Below, in pieces: positions 8,303-17,157 of a DNA stretch of 64,000 bases (positions are counted from its first letter, which is position 1; each line of letters begins with the position of its first letter). Below the pieces are notes generated by a model. It was not told the DNA's origin and did not search any database. It saw only the letters and a list, made by a program, of their open reading frames with translations. Source of the stretch: Fibrobacter succinogenes (GTDB lineage: Bacteria; Fibrobacterota; Fibrobacteria; Fibrobacterales; Fibrobacteraceae). The stretch covers positions 1-64,000 of the forward strand of contig CACWPM010000004.1 in assembly GCA_902762795.1 (NCBI GenBank), given 5' to 3'. The translations under genes and the position numbers were made by a program.

Positions 8303-10015
8303 ATGAGAAACTACAACTTTAAAATGTGGCCATCCATATTCTTGGCTGCATCGCTATTGTTTTTTGCATCATGCAGCGATTCTGCAACCACGGCAAACGA
8401 AGATTCCAACCAACCAGAATCAGAAAAGCCAAGCACATCAAAGCAAACTAAGGAAGCTTACTGGATTCTTTCGGGCCGCGTAATCACGCTCGACAGCAAT
8501 GCGGTACCGAACGCCAAAGTTTACCTTACCGACACCGATGATTCTACCGGCCGTGGCTATTACATTGATTCGGCAACGACCGACAAAAATGGATATTACT
8601 TATTCGATCGCGAGAAAGATAAGCATACATATATCCCTTACAAGTACCATCTACTCGTAAGAGCCAAATATGCAAAGGATTCTCTTTACGCCTTCTATGC
8701 CGACTATCCTAGATACCATAGAGTATACGAAGGAACAGAGGATTCACTTTATATTCCTATAAGAGTCCGAAAATATGTTACGGTCTTGATGAGCACGCAT
8801 AAGTTCGGTGATTTATACAGCAGCTACGGCGCCTCCGCAGAAAGTTATGCGGATTCCATTTGCTTTGGAGCAAACTTCCTTTGCCATACATTTTCAAAAA
8901 AAGATTTTGAAAACAATTATTTTGTCAGCATCGACAATTTTCCTGCCGGCGAAATATCTGACATGCGTATATGGTTCGGCAAATATCCAACAATAATATC
9001 GACATCTACGACCGTCGGGCACAGAGACACTGTTATATGGGGTCATGAAATTGGAGGCTATCCAGAAGACACGCTCCAAATAACACTCCCCAAAGAGGCC
9101 GCAAAAATGTTGGATTCGATGGGTTTAGAACCGTCGCTAGATTTTCTACTCGCCCCCATCCACACCAAAGATGAATTCGCAAGACGACTCAACGATTCCC
9201 AAGACTATTGCTTTGACAGACTGCTGGCGGGAAACGGTTACGAAGTCGAACTCATCCACGCAGAAAACGACGACGATGCAAACCGTTTTTGGGGAATGTT
9301 CAAAGAAATGAGTAAAAACATGCCCGTGTCTCGTTGGCTCGACAACACGTATGTTTCTAAAGACCGTTACGGTTTACCGAGAGGAGCGCACATCATCGCT
9401 TCTGTTGAGCCGGGATTTACCCTGCCCGATACGCTATACAAGCTGCACAAGTACACCCTCAGCAATTGCCCAATGGTATTCTATAAAAAGGCAAGTTCCA
9501 ACTCAAACCAAGTTGCATATTTGGACGACGACTGTGAAGGAACGACAGAATACGAATCGCGCGATACAGCATTCCTCGCCAGTTTCTGGATCGATACGGA
9601 CGAAGCTACCGCGGATTTTTCGAAGATCCTATCGGCCGGTAAAAAGGTCGGATTTGAAATGGCTCGCTGCGAAGATGATTCGAAATCCATCTGCTTCCAA
9701 GTCAATACGGGAATCGACTCATCAAGTAAAATCTATGGAACATCAAAAATCTTCGATGGCAAAAAGCACCATGTCGCATTTGTCCTCTACAACGAGCACC
9801 TTACAATCGCAATCGATGGCAATACCATCACGGACACCGTCCTTGAACTTTCGCAGGAGTTTTACGAAAACAACGTGAGCGGAATCAAGGTCGGAGACTT
9901 TGCGCTAACCGACTTCATCATACACCGTTTCAACAGTGACTTCCAGCGTCCGGACTATAGCGACTGGAGACGAATGCGCGTATGGCTTAAGGCGTTCTAC
10001 CTGCTGCAAAAGTAA
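8303..10015 (+). CDS. Lipoprotein with carboxypeptidase-regulatory-like and LamG-like domains
   Basis: The 570-residue protein has a signal peptide ending in the lipobox FFASC (about residue 25), then a Ser/Glu/Pro linker. Residues about 55-110 (ILSGRVITLDSNAVPNAKVYLTDTD region) fit a carboxypeptidase-regulatory-like beta sandwich. The C-terminal region from about residue 410 (FLASFWIDTD, HHVAFVLYNEHLTIAIDG) fits a Laminin-G/concanavalin-like sandwich. A surface binding role, perhaps to polysaccharide, is an inference from these folds. The start has a strong AGAGGAAG ribosome site. A 48-bp gap with an imperfect hairpin separates it from the barrel protein. Confidence 0.75.
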   Translation: MRNYNFKMWPSIFLAASLLFFASCSDSATTANEDSNQPESEKPSTSKQTKEAYWILSGRVITLDSNAVPNAKVYLTDTDDSTGRGYYIDSATTDKNGYYLFDREKDKHTYIPYKYHLLVRAKYAKDSLYAFYADYPRYHRVYEGTEDSLYIPIRVRKYVTVLMSTHKFGDLYSSYGASAESYADSICFGANFLCHTFSKKDFENNYFVSIDNFPAGEISDMRIWFGKYPTIISTSTTVGHRDTVIWGHEIGGYPEDTLQITLPKEAAKMLDSMGLEPSLDFLLAPIHTKDEFARRLNDSQDYCFDRLLAGNGYEVELIHAENDDDANRFWGMFKEMSKNMPVSRWLDNTYVSKDRYGLPRGAHIIASVEPGFTLPDTLYKLHKYTLSNCPMVFYKKASSNSNQVAYLDDDCEGTTEYESRDTAFLASFWIDTDEATADFSKILSAGKKVGFEMARCEDDSKSICFQVNTGIDSSSKIYGTSKIFDGKKHHVAFVLYNEHLTIAIDGNTITDTVLELSQEFYENNVSGIKVGDFALTDFIIHRFNSDFQRPDYSDWRRMRVWLKAFYLLQK

Positions 10016-10082
10016 GTAGCCGTTTGCAAAACCGACGGTTTGTTAAGTCGACAGTCCCCTAAAGACAAAAAAACTCCCGTTT

Positions 10083-10120
10083 GGCGGTGAAATCGTGATT
10101 TTTTCATCATTTTCACCGCC
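10083..10120. repeat. Imperfect inverted repeat GGCGGTGAAA/TTTCACCGCC
   Basis: A ten-base arm GGCGGTGAAA is matched by TTTCACCGCC about 20 bases later. It lies between the convergent ends of the LamG lipoprotein gene and efp and could act as a terminator for either. Confidence 0.45.
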
Positions 10121-10148
10121 ACTTTTGCATTTTCAGCATTCAAGCCAT

Positions 10149-10201
10149 AAAAAAAAGCCCCGTCGCTTGGACGAGTCTTTTGAAAAATCACTGGATGGGG
10201 C
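10149..10201 (-). terminator. Rho-independent terminator downstream of efp
   Basis: On the minus strand, GCCCC pairs with GGGGC across a branched loop that itself contains CGTC-CAAGC-GACG, followed directly by a run of eight T. It lies about 180 bases past the efp stop. The 10016-10378 gap otherwise holds small palindromes, including one GGATCC...GAATGAC element at 10258-10289, and no gene. Confidence 0.6.
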
Positions 10202-10378
10202 AAAGTCCCAACTCTTTGGCTCGGTTTAAAGAATATACAAGCGTAATCAGAATTGTATGGATCCCCTTCGCTCCGCTTCGAGAATGACCGTGAGCAACAA
10301 ACGCCCGGTATCAACCGAGCGTGGGTGCGAGAGCGAGGCGAAGACGGAGTCCCCGCCTTGCATAAGAGCCGAGCGGTC

Positions 10379-10963
10379 TTATTTAGCTCTTTCGAGGTAA
10401 GAACCGTCGCGGGTGTCGACGCGGATCTTCGTGTTGTTTTCGATGAACAGCGGAATCATCACCTTTGCGCCAGTTTCGAGAGTAGCTTCACGCATCACGT
10501 TACCGCTGGTGTTGCCCTGAACTGCCGGAGGAGCGTCAACGATCATCAGATCAACGAAAGTCGGCGGAATAACTTCGATCGGGAGCGTATCGCCACTCTT
10601 CGGATCCTTCCACCATGTAACTTCAACAGTAGCACCATCAAGGAGCCAAACTTCACAGCCATTGAGAGCTTCCTTGGAAATTTCTTCGGTTTCCTGAGTT
10701 TCGCCATTAAGGAAATACCAGGTAGCGCCGTCATTGTAGAGGTAGGTCATTTCGGTGTAGGTCACATCAGCTTCTTCCACCGTATCACCGCTCTTCCAGG
10801 TGCGTTCGAGAGTACGGCCAGTCACCAAGTTCTTGATGCGAACGCGGTTGAAAGCCTGACCCTTACCCGGCTTCACAAACTGGTTTTCGATGATTTCATA
10901 CGGCTGACCATCAACCATGATTTTCAATTTTTTACGGAATTCGTTGGTGCTTACAGTACCCAT
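10379..10963 (-). CDS. efp: Elongation factor P
   Basis: EF-P rescues ribosomes stalled on polyproline. The 194-residue length and three-domain layout are typical. The loop at the domain I tip reads KPGKGQAF, with Lys34 at the position that is beta-lysylated in EpmA/EpmB bacteria. AGAGGA lies six bases before the ATG. It is divergent from epmB, the aminomutase of that modification pathway, with 41 bp between the starts, which supports Lys34 modification. epmA is not in the window. Confidence 0.97.
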   Translation of the reverse strand: MGTVSTNEFRKKLKIMVDGQPYEIIENQFVKPGKGQAFNRVRIKNLVTGRTLERTWKSGDTVEEADVTYTEMTYLYNDGATWYFLNGETQETEEISKEALNGCEVWLLDGATVEVTWWKDPKSGDTLPIEVIPPTFVDLMIVDAPPAVQGNTSGNVMREATLETGAKVMIPLFIENNTKIRVDTRDGSYLERAK

Positions 10964-11004
10964 ATTATCCTCTTTTGGTTTTTGATTCTAAATTTAGCAA
11001 TATA

Positions 11005-11973
11005 ATGGAAAAATCTGTTAAAGTTTTCACGCATATTTCTGAATTTTTAGACTTTTTAGGCAAAGATTTTAATGGTTTGACAAGCGAATTGCAAGCAAAC
11101 CTAGACCACAACCCTTCGTTTGCCTTTAACTGTTCCAAGCATTACGCTGACCTTATCAAGAAATCGAGCGAGCCCGTCAAACTGCTACGCGAGGTTCTAC
11201 CTTCTATAGACGAACTCAAGGATGCTCCGGGATTCGTCGATGATCCTGTCGGAGATCTCCCGGCAGGCAAATCCGAATGCATCTTGCAAAAATACGAGAA
11301 CCGCGCCCTTATCGTTTCAACAGCGGCCTGCGGCGTGCGCTGCCGTTTCTGTTTCAGGCGCAACTACCCCTTCCAGGACACACAGAATATCGCAAAAGAA
11401 GTTTCGAACTGGCTCGATGTCCATACAAGCATTTGGGAAGTCATTCTTTCCGGCGGAGACCCGCTAACACTTGGACCAGGACCGTTCCGCGACCTTGTGG
11501 AAGCAATCGCATTCCACCCTTCCGTCACGACACTCCGCATCCACACGCGACTCCCCGTAATGCGCCCTGACCTCGTGATGCAGCATTTTGAACTCTTGCG
11601 CGAACTCCCCGCGCGTTTCAACTGCGTTCTCGTTTCGCACGTGAACCACCCCGACGAACTCGACGAAGAATCCGCAGCTGTTTTCGCACAACTTAAATTT
11701 TGCGGTTGGACGCTTTTAAACCAGAGTGTTCTTTTGAAAAGCGTAAACGATGACGCCGAAACGCTTGAACGCTTGAGCCGTAAGTTATTCGAGCAAGGCG
11801 TACTCCCCTACTACCTGCACCAACTCGACCATGCGAAAGGGGTCGCCCATTTTGAAATCAGCGACGAACGCGCCCGAGAACTCATCGCGCAAATACGTAC
11901 AAAACTCCCCGGCTACCTCGTACCGAAACTCGTTCGTGAAATCGCCGGGGAAAAGAGCAAAACGCCGGTGTAG
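11005..11973 (+). CDS. epmB: EF-P beta-lysylation protein EpmB (lysine 2,3-aminomutase family)
   Basis: This radical SAM, PLP-dependent enzyme of about 322 residues converts (S)-alpha-lysine to (R)-beta-lysine for EF-P modification. The iron-sulfur motif CGVRCRFC (cysteines 109, 113, 116) and SGGDPLTL are visible. The C-terminal LVPKLVREIAGEKSK matches EpmB-type proteins, and the length suits EpmB rather than the longer catabolic KamA. The ATG at 11005 is preferred to an in-frame TTG at 10975 inside the shared promoter region. Its neighbour efp makes the assignment strong. Confidence 0.92.
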   Translation: MEKSVKVFTHISEFLDFLGKDFNGLTSELQANLDHNPSFAFNCSKHYADLIKKSSEPVKLLREVLPSIDELKDAPGFVDDPVGDLPAGKSECILQKYENRALIVSTAACGVRCRFCFRRNYPFQDTQNIAKEVSNWLDVHTSIWEVILSGGDPLTLGPGPFRDLVEAIAFHPSVTTLRIHTRLPVMRPDLVMQHFELLRELPARFNCVLVSHVNHPDELDEESAAVFAQLKFCGWTLLNQSVLLKSVNDDAETLERLSRKLFEQGVLPYYLHQLDHAKGVAHFEISDERARELIAQIRTKLPGYLVPKLVREIAGEKSKTPV

Positions 11974-11976
11974 CAG

Positions 11977-12032
11977 TGAGCCTTGAGGTCGCAACCTGCG
12001 GTTGCTTTGAGGTATGAGGTATTATTCGCAAA
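11977..12032. repeat. Hairpin repeat with TTGAGGT flanks
   Basis: TTGAGGTC, then GCAACC-TGC-GGTTGC, then TTTGAGGTATGAGGTATTA lies between epmB and the next minus-strand gene. The same TTGAGGT and TATGAGGT words flank hairpins in the mosaic block at 18730-18945. Confidence 0.55.
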
Positions 12033-12042
12033 GGCGAGATGC

Positions 12043-12837
12043 TTAAAACCAGTAGCCGATGCCAAGCTGGATTTTGTTGAACAAGTAATACGAACCGACG
12101 ATACTTTCGTCGATATATCCGTCCTTTTTAACAGATTCCGTTCCTGTTGCATTGTCTGTACGGCTGCTCCCCCAAGAAACGGTGTAACTGCCACAAGTTT
12201 TATCGACCGCAACAACATCGGTCAGCTGGTACGAAAAGCGTGCATCGACAAACAGCCCAAAAGAAAACTCATGACCGATGACGAACGAAAGCCCCGCGCC
12301 AAAGAAGCGGTCTTCATGACATTTGTCAGTGCGGACACTTTTAGGCAGAAAGAACGAGCTTTTTCTCATAAGCTTGAAATCAAAAACAGGTCCCGCTTCA
12401 AAATAAAGAACATTCGGGATATGAGCCTGCGCAAGCAGTGAAACTTCTAGATAAAGCAAGTAGTCCTTGTTGTAACCGGCCCAGTGACTACCGCCGTCAC
12501 AATCGCATTCCAGCGACAATTCTCGATGTCCCGAACTAAAATAGCGATAGTCCAATCCTACGCCCGAATGCAAATTTAGCCACGACAAAAACGAGTACGA
12601 GACATCAAAAGAAATCGTCGTGCCTTTTCCGACGCCGTCCGCATAAACGCCCCAAGGGGCATCCGTGACTTCGCCAATGCTATTCAAGCTCAAGCGAGCG
12701 CCCAAGCGCAAAGGTTTATCAGCCTTGTTCATCGCAAGTTCCGCAGCACCTGCCAACGATTCTACTACACCGATAAGCAACAAGACACAAGTGAACACTG
12801 CGATAGGAAACCGCCCCATTCCTTTTTTTTCCCACAT
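12043..12837 (-). CDS. Probable outer-membrane beta-barrel protein
   Basis: The 264-residue protein has an N-terminal signal peptide (hydrophobic core about 10-30, AGA cleavage region). It then shows alternating amphipathic strands rich in Tyr, Phe and Gly and ends in LGIGYWF, with the terminal aromatic residue typical of outer-membrane barrels. The family is not recognised. The ATG has a textbook AGGAGG. The upstream lipoprotein gene ends 25 bases before it and may be co-transcribed. Confidence 0.6.
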   Translation of the reverse strand: MWEKKGMGRFPIAVFTCVLLLIGVVESLAGAAELAMNKADKPLRLGARLSLNSIGEVTDAPWGVYADGVGKGTTISFDVSYSFLSWLNLHSGVGLDYRYFSSGHRELSLECDCDGGSHWAGYNKDYLLYLEVSLLAQAHIPNVLYFEAGPVFDFKLMRKSSFFLPKSVRTDKCHEDRFFGAGLSFVIGHEFSFGLFVDARFSYQLTDVVAVDKTCGSYTVSWGSSRTDNATGTESVKKDGYIDESIVGSYYLFNKIQLGIGYWF

Positions 12838-12862
12838 ATTTTCCTCCTAACAGAAAACACCA

Positions 12863-13843
12863 TTAATTGGTCCTTTCTCTCCCGAGAATCCCGTCAATGC
12901 AATCTTGGAATTCACGATAATTACTTTTTTCGTATTGCAATGCATCTGATTCAGAATCAGATCTCGAAGATTGTAAATAAAGTGCATTTTCATCGCGGCA
13001 CAACTCAGGCGGGACATCGTGTTTTATGCTATGATTACCCACACATGTCGTTTCCCCAGACGATAAAGATACAGACACACTATCGCGATAACGAGCATAA
13101 TTCAATTTCAAATCAAACACGTGATTATCATAAGTAAATTTCATACTCTTATTCGTTTTTTCTTGAACCACAATTCCATATTTTTTCGCATTTTCGTCAA
13201 CATATCGAGAGCCATAAAATACATCTCTTAGTCCAATGGTACTTTGGTTACCCAAGAACTCAAACAGTTCATTCACAAAATAGGAATGCATATAATCATA
13301 ATCAGGACGATCTTCCACACGATATTCTACTTTATCTCCATCAAGTTTAAAAAACTTATTATAACCTTCATTACCACAACCATATTCGTCATTAACATAC
13401 ATACACTGTGTCAGAAGCCAAGTTCCATCCAACTTGCCAGATGTTCCACCGACCCAAATACCAGTATCAATTTCCTTTGTAGACGGATCTTCATAATAAG
13501 ACGAAAGTAACAGTGTATCATTACGGAATTTATAAGCAAAATGATATTCATCAGCAAAAGAATAATAAGAATCATAAACAAACGAGCCATTACGTTTAAA
13601 ACAGCCTCCAAAAATATTCAGCACAAAAGTCACAGAATCCTTTGCCTCGTCAATATCAGCATTTCCTTCTCGAGTCACACGAGCGGCAGCAAAATGTTGC
13701 GCAATGTCGAAAGAAAGACCTTCATTAGAAACACCAGAAAAGGAATTTCCGTCTTCGGTAAAACCGGCGCATCCCGCTAAAATAGCGACGCCGGTAATGC
13801 ATGCGGCTATAAAACGTCGAACAAAATAATTATTCTTTTTCAT
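12863..13843 (-). CDS. Lipoprotein of unknown function
   Basis: The protein has about 326 residues with a basic start, a hydrophobic stretch and the lipobox ILAGC. The rest is acidic and rich in Tyr, Asn and Asp, with single Cys residues, and no domain is recognised. ATG 13843 is preferred over ATG 13849 because GGTGG lies six bases before it. The coding region overlaps the 3' end of the TIGR02147-family gene by 14 bases, so the two are probably translated together and functionally linked. Confidence 0.65.
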   Translation of the reverse strand: MKKNNYFVRRFIAACITGVAILAGCAGFTEDGNSFSGVSNEGLSFDIAQHFAAARVTREGNADIDEAKDSVTFVLNIFGGCFKRNGSFVYDSYYSFADEYHFAYKFRNDTLLLSSYYEDPSTKEIDTGIWVGGTSGKLDGTWLLTQCMYVNDEYGCGNEGYNKFFKLDGDKVEYRVEDRPDYDYMHSYFVNELFEFLGNQSTIGLRDVFYGSRYVDENAKKYGIVVQEKTNKSMKFTYDNHVFDLKLNYARYRDSVSVSLSSGETTCVGNHSIKHDVPPELCRDENALYLQSSRSDSESDALQYEKSNYREFQDCIDGILGRERTN

Positions 13844-14663
13844 TTTCATCCACCTTTTTGCTCAATGGAAAGAGCTGTAAATTCAATCGATAAACACGGT
13901 CGTAACTTTTCACGTTCGACACAATTTCTGCAACTTTTTTGCGGAAAGCATCAAGTTCTGCAGCAAGACACTCGTAGGCATCACGATCCAGTCCCATCGT
14001 CATTCCAGAGATGTGGCGGTAATCGCGCGTGTACCGTTCCAACGCTTCGGCAGCCAAATGCGCATACTGCATTTGCATGTTGACAACCGTTGCCGACACC
14101 ACTTCGCGGGTACTAGAAACACCTTCACTCGTTTGGTGGTAATTTCCACATTCGTCTTTTTTCAAGAGTCCAAGCGATTCCTGAAGTTCCAAAGATTCGC
14201 GAGCATCCGCAGCAGAAATTGCAGGGACAAGCGCATGCCCCATTTCGAGCGGAGTTGCGCCCTTCATAATCGGAGCAAGTTCCCTAAGCGCAGGGTTTGC
14301 CCACGACGAGAAATAGGCGAACGACTTGGCCTCTAAAAATTCAACTCTATTTTCTTTCGCTATTTCCATCATCCGTTCAAACGCAGATTGGCGTTTTTCG
14401 GCACTCGAAGAATCACAAAAAACAACCAAAGCCCGAAAGTATTCTGCAGACGCTCCAGACAACTTCATTGCCGGCAAGACATTTTCAACACCAACCCTCG
14501 AAAGGCGTGTTTTGCCATCGCAAACGAGTTTCAGAAAACCCGATGAAGAAAAACCGGCTAGCTTTGCAAATTCACGCCAAGTGAACGCGGAACACCTTTT
14601 ACGGCTTTCGTAAAAGTCTCGAATGTACTTTCGATAGTCTCTGTATTCAAAAACTGGTTTCAT
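13830..14663 (-). CDS. TIGR02147 family protein
   Basis: The protein has about 277 residues and starts MKPVFEYRDYRKYIRDFY, the hallmark N-terminus of this Fibrobacter-expanded family. Next comes a helix-turn-helix-like stretch (FTWREFAKLAGFSSSGFLKLV) and the family's middle FSSWANPALRELAPI and LLKKDECGNYHQT. A regulatory role for the neighbouring surface lipoprotein is inferred from the overlap with that gene and from the N-terminal fold. Translation from 14732 is also open, but the family start is at 14663. Confidence 0.85.
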   Translation of the reverse strand: MKPVFEYRDYRKYIRDFYESRKRCSAFTWREFAKLAGFSSSGFLKLVCDGKTRLSRVGVENVLPAMKLSGASAEYFRALVVFCDSSSAEKRQSAFERMMEIAKENRVEFLEAKSFAYFSSWANPALRELAPIMKGATPLEMGHALVPAISAADARESLELQESLGLLKKDECGNYHQTSEGVSSTREVVSATVVNMQMQYAHLAAEALERYTRDYRHISGMTMGLDRDAYECLAAELDAFRKKVAEIVSNVKSYDRVYRLNLQLFPLSKKVDENEKE

Positions 14664-14794
14664 TTTATTTAAATAGCGTTCTATTCCAAAAAATAACAGA
14701 TTTTTCCAAAAAACACAATACAAATAAAACAAAACTTTTTATTTTTTACAGAAAAAAGCAATTTTTATTAAAAATCTACAATTTATTTTTTATT

Positions 14795-14817
14795 TTATGA
14801 AACATCCTGTTTCATAA
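14795..14817. promoter_or_regulatory. Perfect 10-bp palindrome upstream of the TIGR02147 gene
   Basis: TTATGAAACA-TCC-TGTTTCATAA lies about 130 bases before the TIGR02147 start and 70 bases after the preceding gene. No T-run follows on the minus strand, so an operator is as likely as a terminator. Confidence 0.35.
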
Positions 14818-14886
14818 GGAAGCCTCCGTCCATCCACCACACAGGATAAAAACTTCATCCCCTCAAAAAAAGATGCCTATGCATCC

Positions 14887-15939
14887 TTAATACGAAAGCA
14901 CGGACTCTATAAATTTCTTTTCGAGCAAGTCGTCAAAATCTGCCGGCTTCATGACACTCAAGCTGGAATCTTTACAATAGACCAAACAATTGCCATTGAG
15001 TCCACCAAACCAATCCATGCCCTTAAATACAAGAGTGATGTTATCGTTTATGGCGTAATCAATGATATCATAATTCGGGAAATCCGGATAATCCTTACTT
15101 TTAAGATATTGGTGGAACAGCACCGCATTGTACTTAGGTTTAAATTTATCTACAAAAACTATTTCCGTTTTCAATGAAAGCAATTCGACAGAAGGCATTT
15201 TTTTCCAGCTCATCAAATTTTGGAATTCATTTAAGGAAGTCGAATTACCGATCAAAAGACTATTGTCACGTTCCTGGACATTAAAGAACAGCAACACCAT
15301 GTCATCTCGAATATCTTCATATTCTTCTATTTCAGATTGAAGAATATCCAAAAAAGATTCATGATGACGATGTTTGTCAAAATCATTTTGACAATTTATT
15401 TTATCTATATACATAACTTCATAATTCCAAAAGAAATTTCTAGTTTTATCAAAATTCGGAATTCGAAGTTTTTTACTCATATATAAGTAAAGAAGTTTTT
15501 CAGGAGACAGCCTGACGACAAAGCTGTCATCATTTAAATACTTCTTCAAATTTTTTTCAGAGGCTTTTTTGTATAAAGCTTCATCAACCGCATAAATTTT
15601 CATTTCATGGGCAGTCGCAGCCGAATCGCCTTTAACAAGAATTTGATTTTCTTTTGACCCAACATCAAAAACAAAAACCTTTTTATCACACGGTTTAAAA
15701 ATGGACTGGTCCATTGGAATAGAAATACCGACTCGTCCACAAACATTCACGAGATCGAGGTCAATTTTATTGCCGTCAATTTTTATATTGCTAAAAAGGA
15801 TTTGAGGCTTCTTAGCAATCATATAAACATGTGCGTTTTTTATTGCATTTTGCACATCAGCATCATTTTTTGCCCATGCAATATCGCGCACAGAAATTGG
15901 ACTACACGTCAATTTTAGTGTCGTTGATATGACGTTCAT
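14887..15939 (-). CDS. Protein of unknown function
   Basis: The 350-residue protein is not recognised. It has no signal peptide or membrane segment. It is rich in Asp, Lys and Phe, with a central acidic helix (ILQSEIEEYEDIRDDM) and strand-like segments such as MVLLFFNVQ and TEIVFVDKF. The ATG has AAGGGA upstream. It is surrounded by AT-rich non-coding DNA on both sides, and its low GC content relative to hisB suggests a variable gene. Confidence 0.55.
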   Translation of the reverse strand: MNVISTTLKLTCSPISVRDIAWAKNDADVQNAIKNAHVYMIAKKPQILFSNIKIDGNKIDLDLVNVCGRVGISIPMDQSIFKPCDKKVFVFDVGSKENQILVKGDSAATAHEMKIYAVDEALYKKASEKNLKKYLNDDSFVVRLSPEKLLYLYMSKKLRIPNFDKTRNFFWNYEVMYIDKINCQNDFDKHRHHESFLDILQSEIEEYEDIRDDMVLLFFNVQERDNSLLIGNSTSLNEFQNLMSWKKMPSVELLSLKTEIVFVDKFKPKYNAVLFHQYLKSKDYPDFPNYDIIDYAINDNITLVFKGMDWFGGLNGNCLVYCKDSSLSVMKPADFDDLLEKKFIESVLSY

Positions 15940-16503
15940 AACAATCCCTTAAAATAGCCCATACACGGCGCCAAACATAAAAATTAAGCACCCAAAAACC
16001 TAGGCTAAATCAGCGCAATTTATTACTTTAAATTTCTTACGATTCAAATATGTTTTACTGTAAAAACGAAATGTAATTTTTTGACTTTTTCATTTTTACA
16101 TTTTATAAAACGGAATGTGATATTTAACACATTTTTTTATACCGACCATCTTACTCAAAAAAAAAATCAAGTGAAAATTCCTGACAGTTCAATTGTGAAA
16201 AAATTTGACGTTATTCCAGTTCTTCAATTAACCGAGCCACAGTACACTCAACTTACGTCTAGTTCCATCTTTTGAAAGAAGTTGGCTTCCATTAAAACGG
16301 TAAGAAAATTGTCATTTTTATTCAATGATAAAATCAGCAATTAACAGTCTATATTTCTGGAAAGCCGCATTTTTCAATTTTAATCAATTAAGTAAATTCT
16401 ATCACGCAATTAATTTATCTTAAAAAAAACTATTACCATAAAAACATCGCCAACCAACCTATTTCAAATGGCGATGCAGGAACAAAATCAGGCACGGCAT
16501 TAT
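15940..16503. other. AT-rich intergenic region without a convincing gene
   Basis: About 560 bases of A/T-rich sequence. A 64-codon open frame at 16081-16275 has no ribosome site or coding bias. Nothing else could be supported. Confidence 0.5.
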
Positions 16504-16529
16504 AAAAGAAACGCCCACACGAAGTGGGC
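16504..16529 (-). terminator. Terminator after hisB
   Basis: On the minus strand GCCCAC-TTCGT-GTGGGC is followed by GTTTCTTTT, starting 33 bases after the hisB stop codon. Confidence 0.7.
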
Positions 16530-16562
16530 AAGACAATTTCGACAATAGAGAGGCGTTATTCT

Positions 16563-17147
16563 TTACAACACGCCTTTGCTACTGGGAATGCCTTTAACGT
16601 TACGCGAAGGTGCCACAGCCATGGCGACAGCGCGCGCAAAAGCCTTGAAAATGGATTCCAGGCAATGGTGATTATCTTTACCGTAAAAGAGTTCAACATG
16701 CAAGTTCATGCGGGCGTTTTCGCAGAGGCTTTTGAAGAAATGTTCGAACATGCTGGCTTCGATTCCGCCTGCAGTCGCAGCGGGCAATTGTACATTCCAG
16801 ACAAAGCCAATACGGTTGCTAAAGTCGATACAAACGCGGCTCAAAGCCTCATCCATCGGGACAAAATAAAAGCCGTACCGTTCAATGCCTTTCTTGTCGC
16901 CGAGACTTTCAACAAGAGCCTGGCCAAGTACAATCGCGATATCTTCCATGCTATGGTGCATATCGACTTCCGTATCGCCCTTGCAGGTCAAATCGAGGTG
17001 AAAACCTCCATGCACTTGGAACAAATTAAGCATATGATCCAAAAAGCCTGAACCGGAGCTGATATTGCCTCTTGTAGCTTCGTCCAAGTTCAAGTAAAGC
17101 TGGATATCGGTTTCACCGGTTTTGCGAGAAATCTTAGAAGAACGCAT
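16563..17147 (-). CDS. hisB: Imidazoleglycerol-phosphate dehydratase
   Basis: This enzyme catalyses a late dehydration step of histidine synthesis. The 194-residue, monofunctional protein has all the metal-binding motifs: GSGFLDHML (32-40), DMHHSMEDIAI (His64, His65, Glu68) and DNHHCLESIFKA (about 158-169). It follows the rodZ-like gene by 10 bases and is the last gene before a terminator. No other his gene is in the window, so the histidine genes are scattered. Confidence 0.96.
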   Translation of the reverse strand: MRSSKISRKTGETDIQLYLNLDEATRGNISSGSGFLDHMLNLFQVHGGFHLDLTCKGDTEVDMHHSMEDIAIVLGQALVESLGDKKGIERYGFYFVPMDEALSRVCIDFSNRIGFVWNVQLPAATAGGIEASMFEHFFKSLCENARMNLHVELFYGKDNHHCLESIFKAFARAVAMAVAPSRNVKGIPSSKGVL

Positions 17148-17157
17148 TCAGCACCTC

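Noticed and set aside
10149-10201. tRNA-like or small structured RNA gene
   Set aside because: The fold closes with GCCCC/GGGGC and has eight T after it on the minus strand, which fits a terminator after efp. There is no T-loop or anticodon arm.
16081-16275. 64-codon plus-strand frame after the unknown gene at 14887
   Set aside because: It is AT-rich, lacks a ribosome site and has no recognisable pattern.
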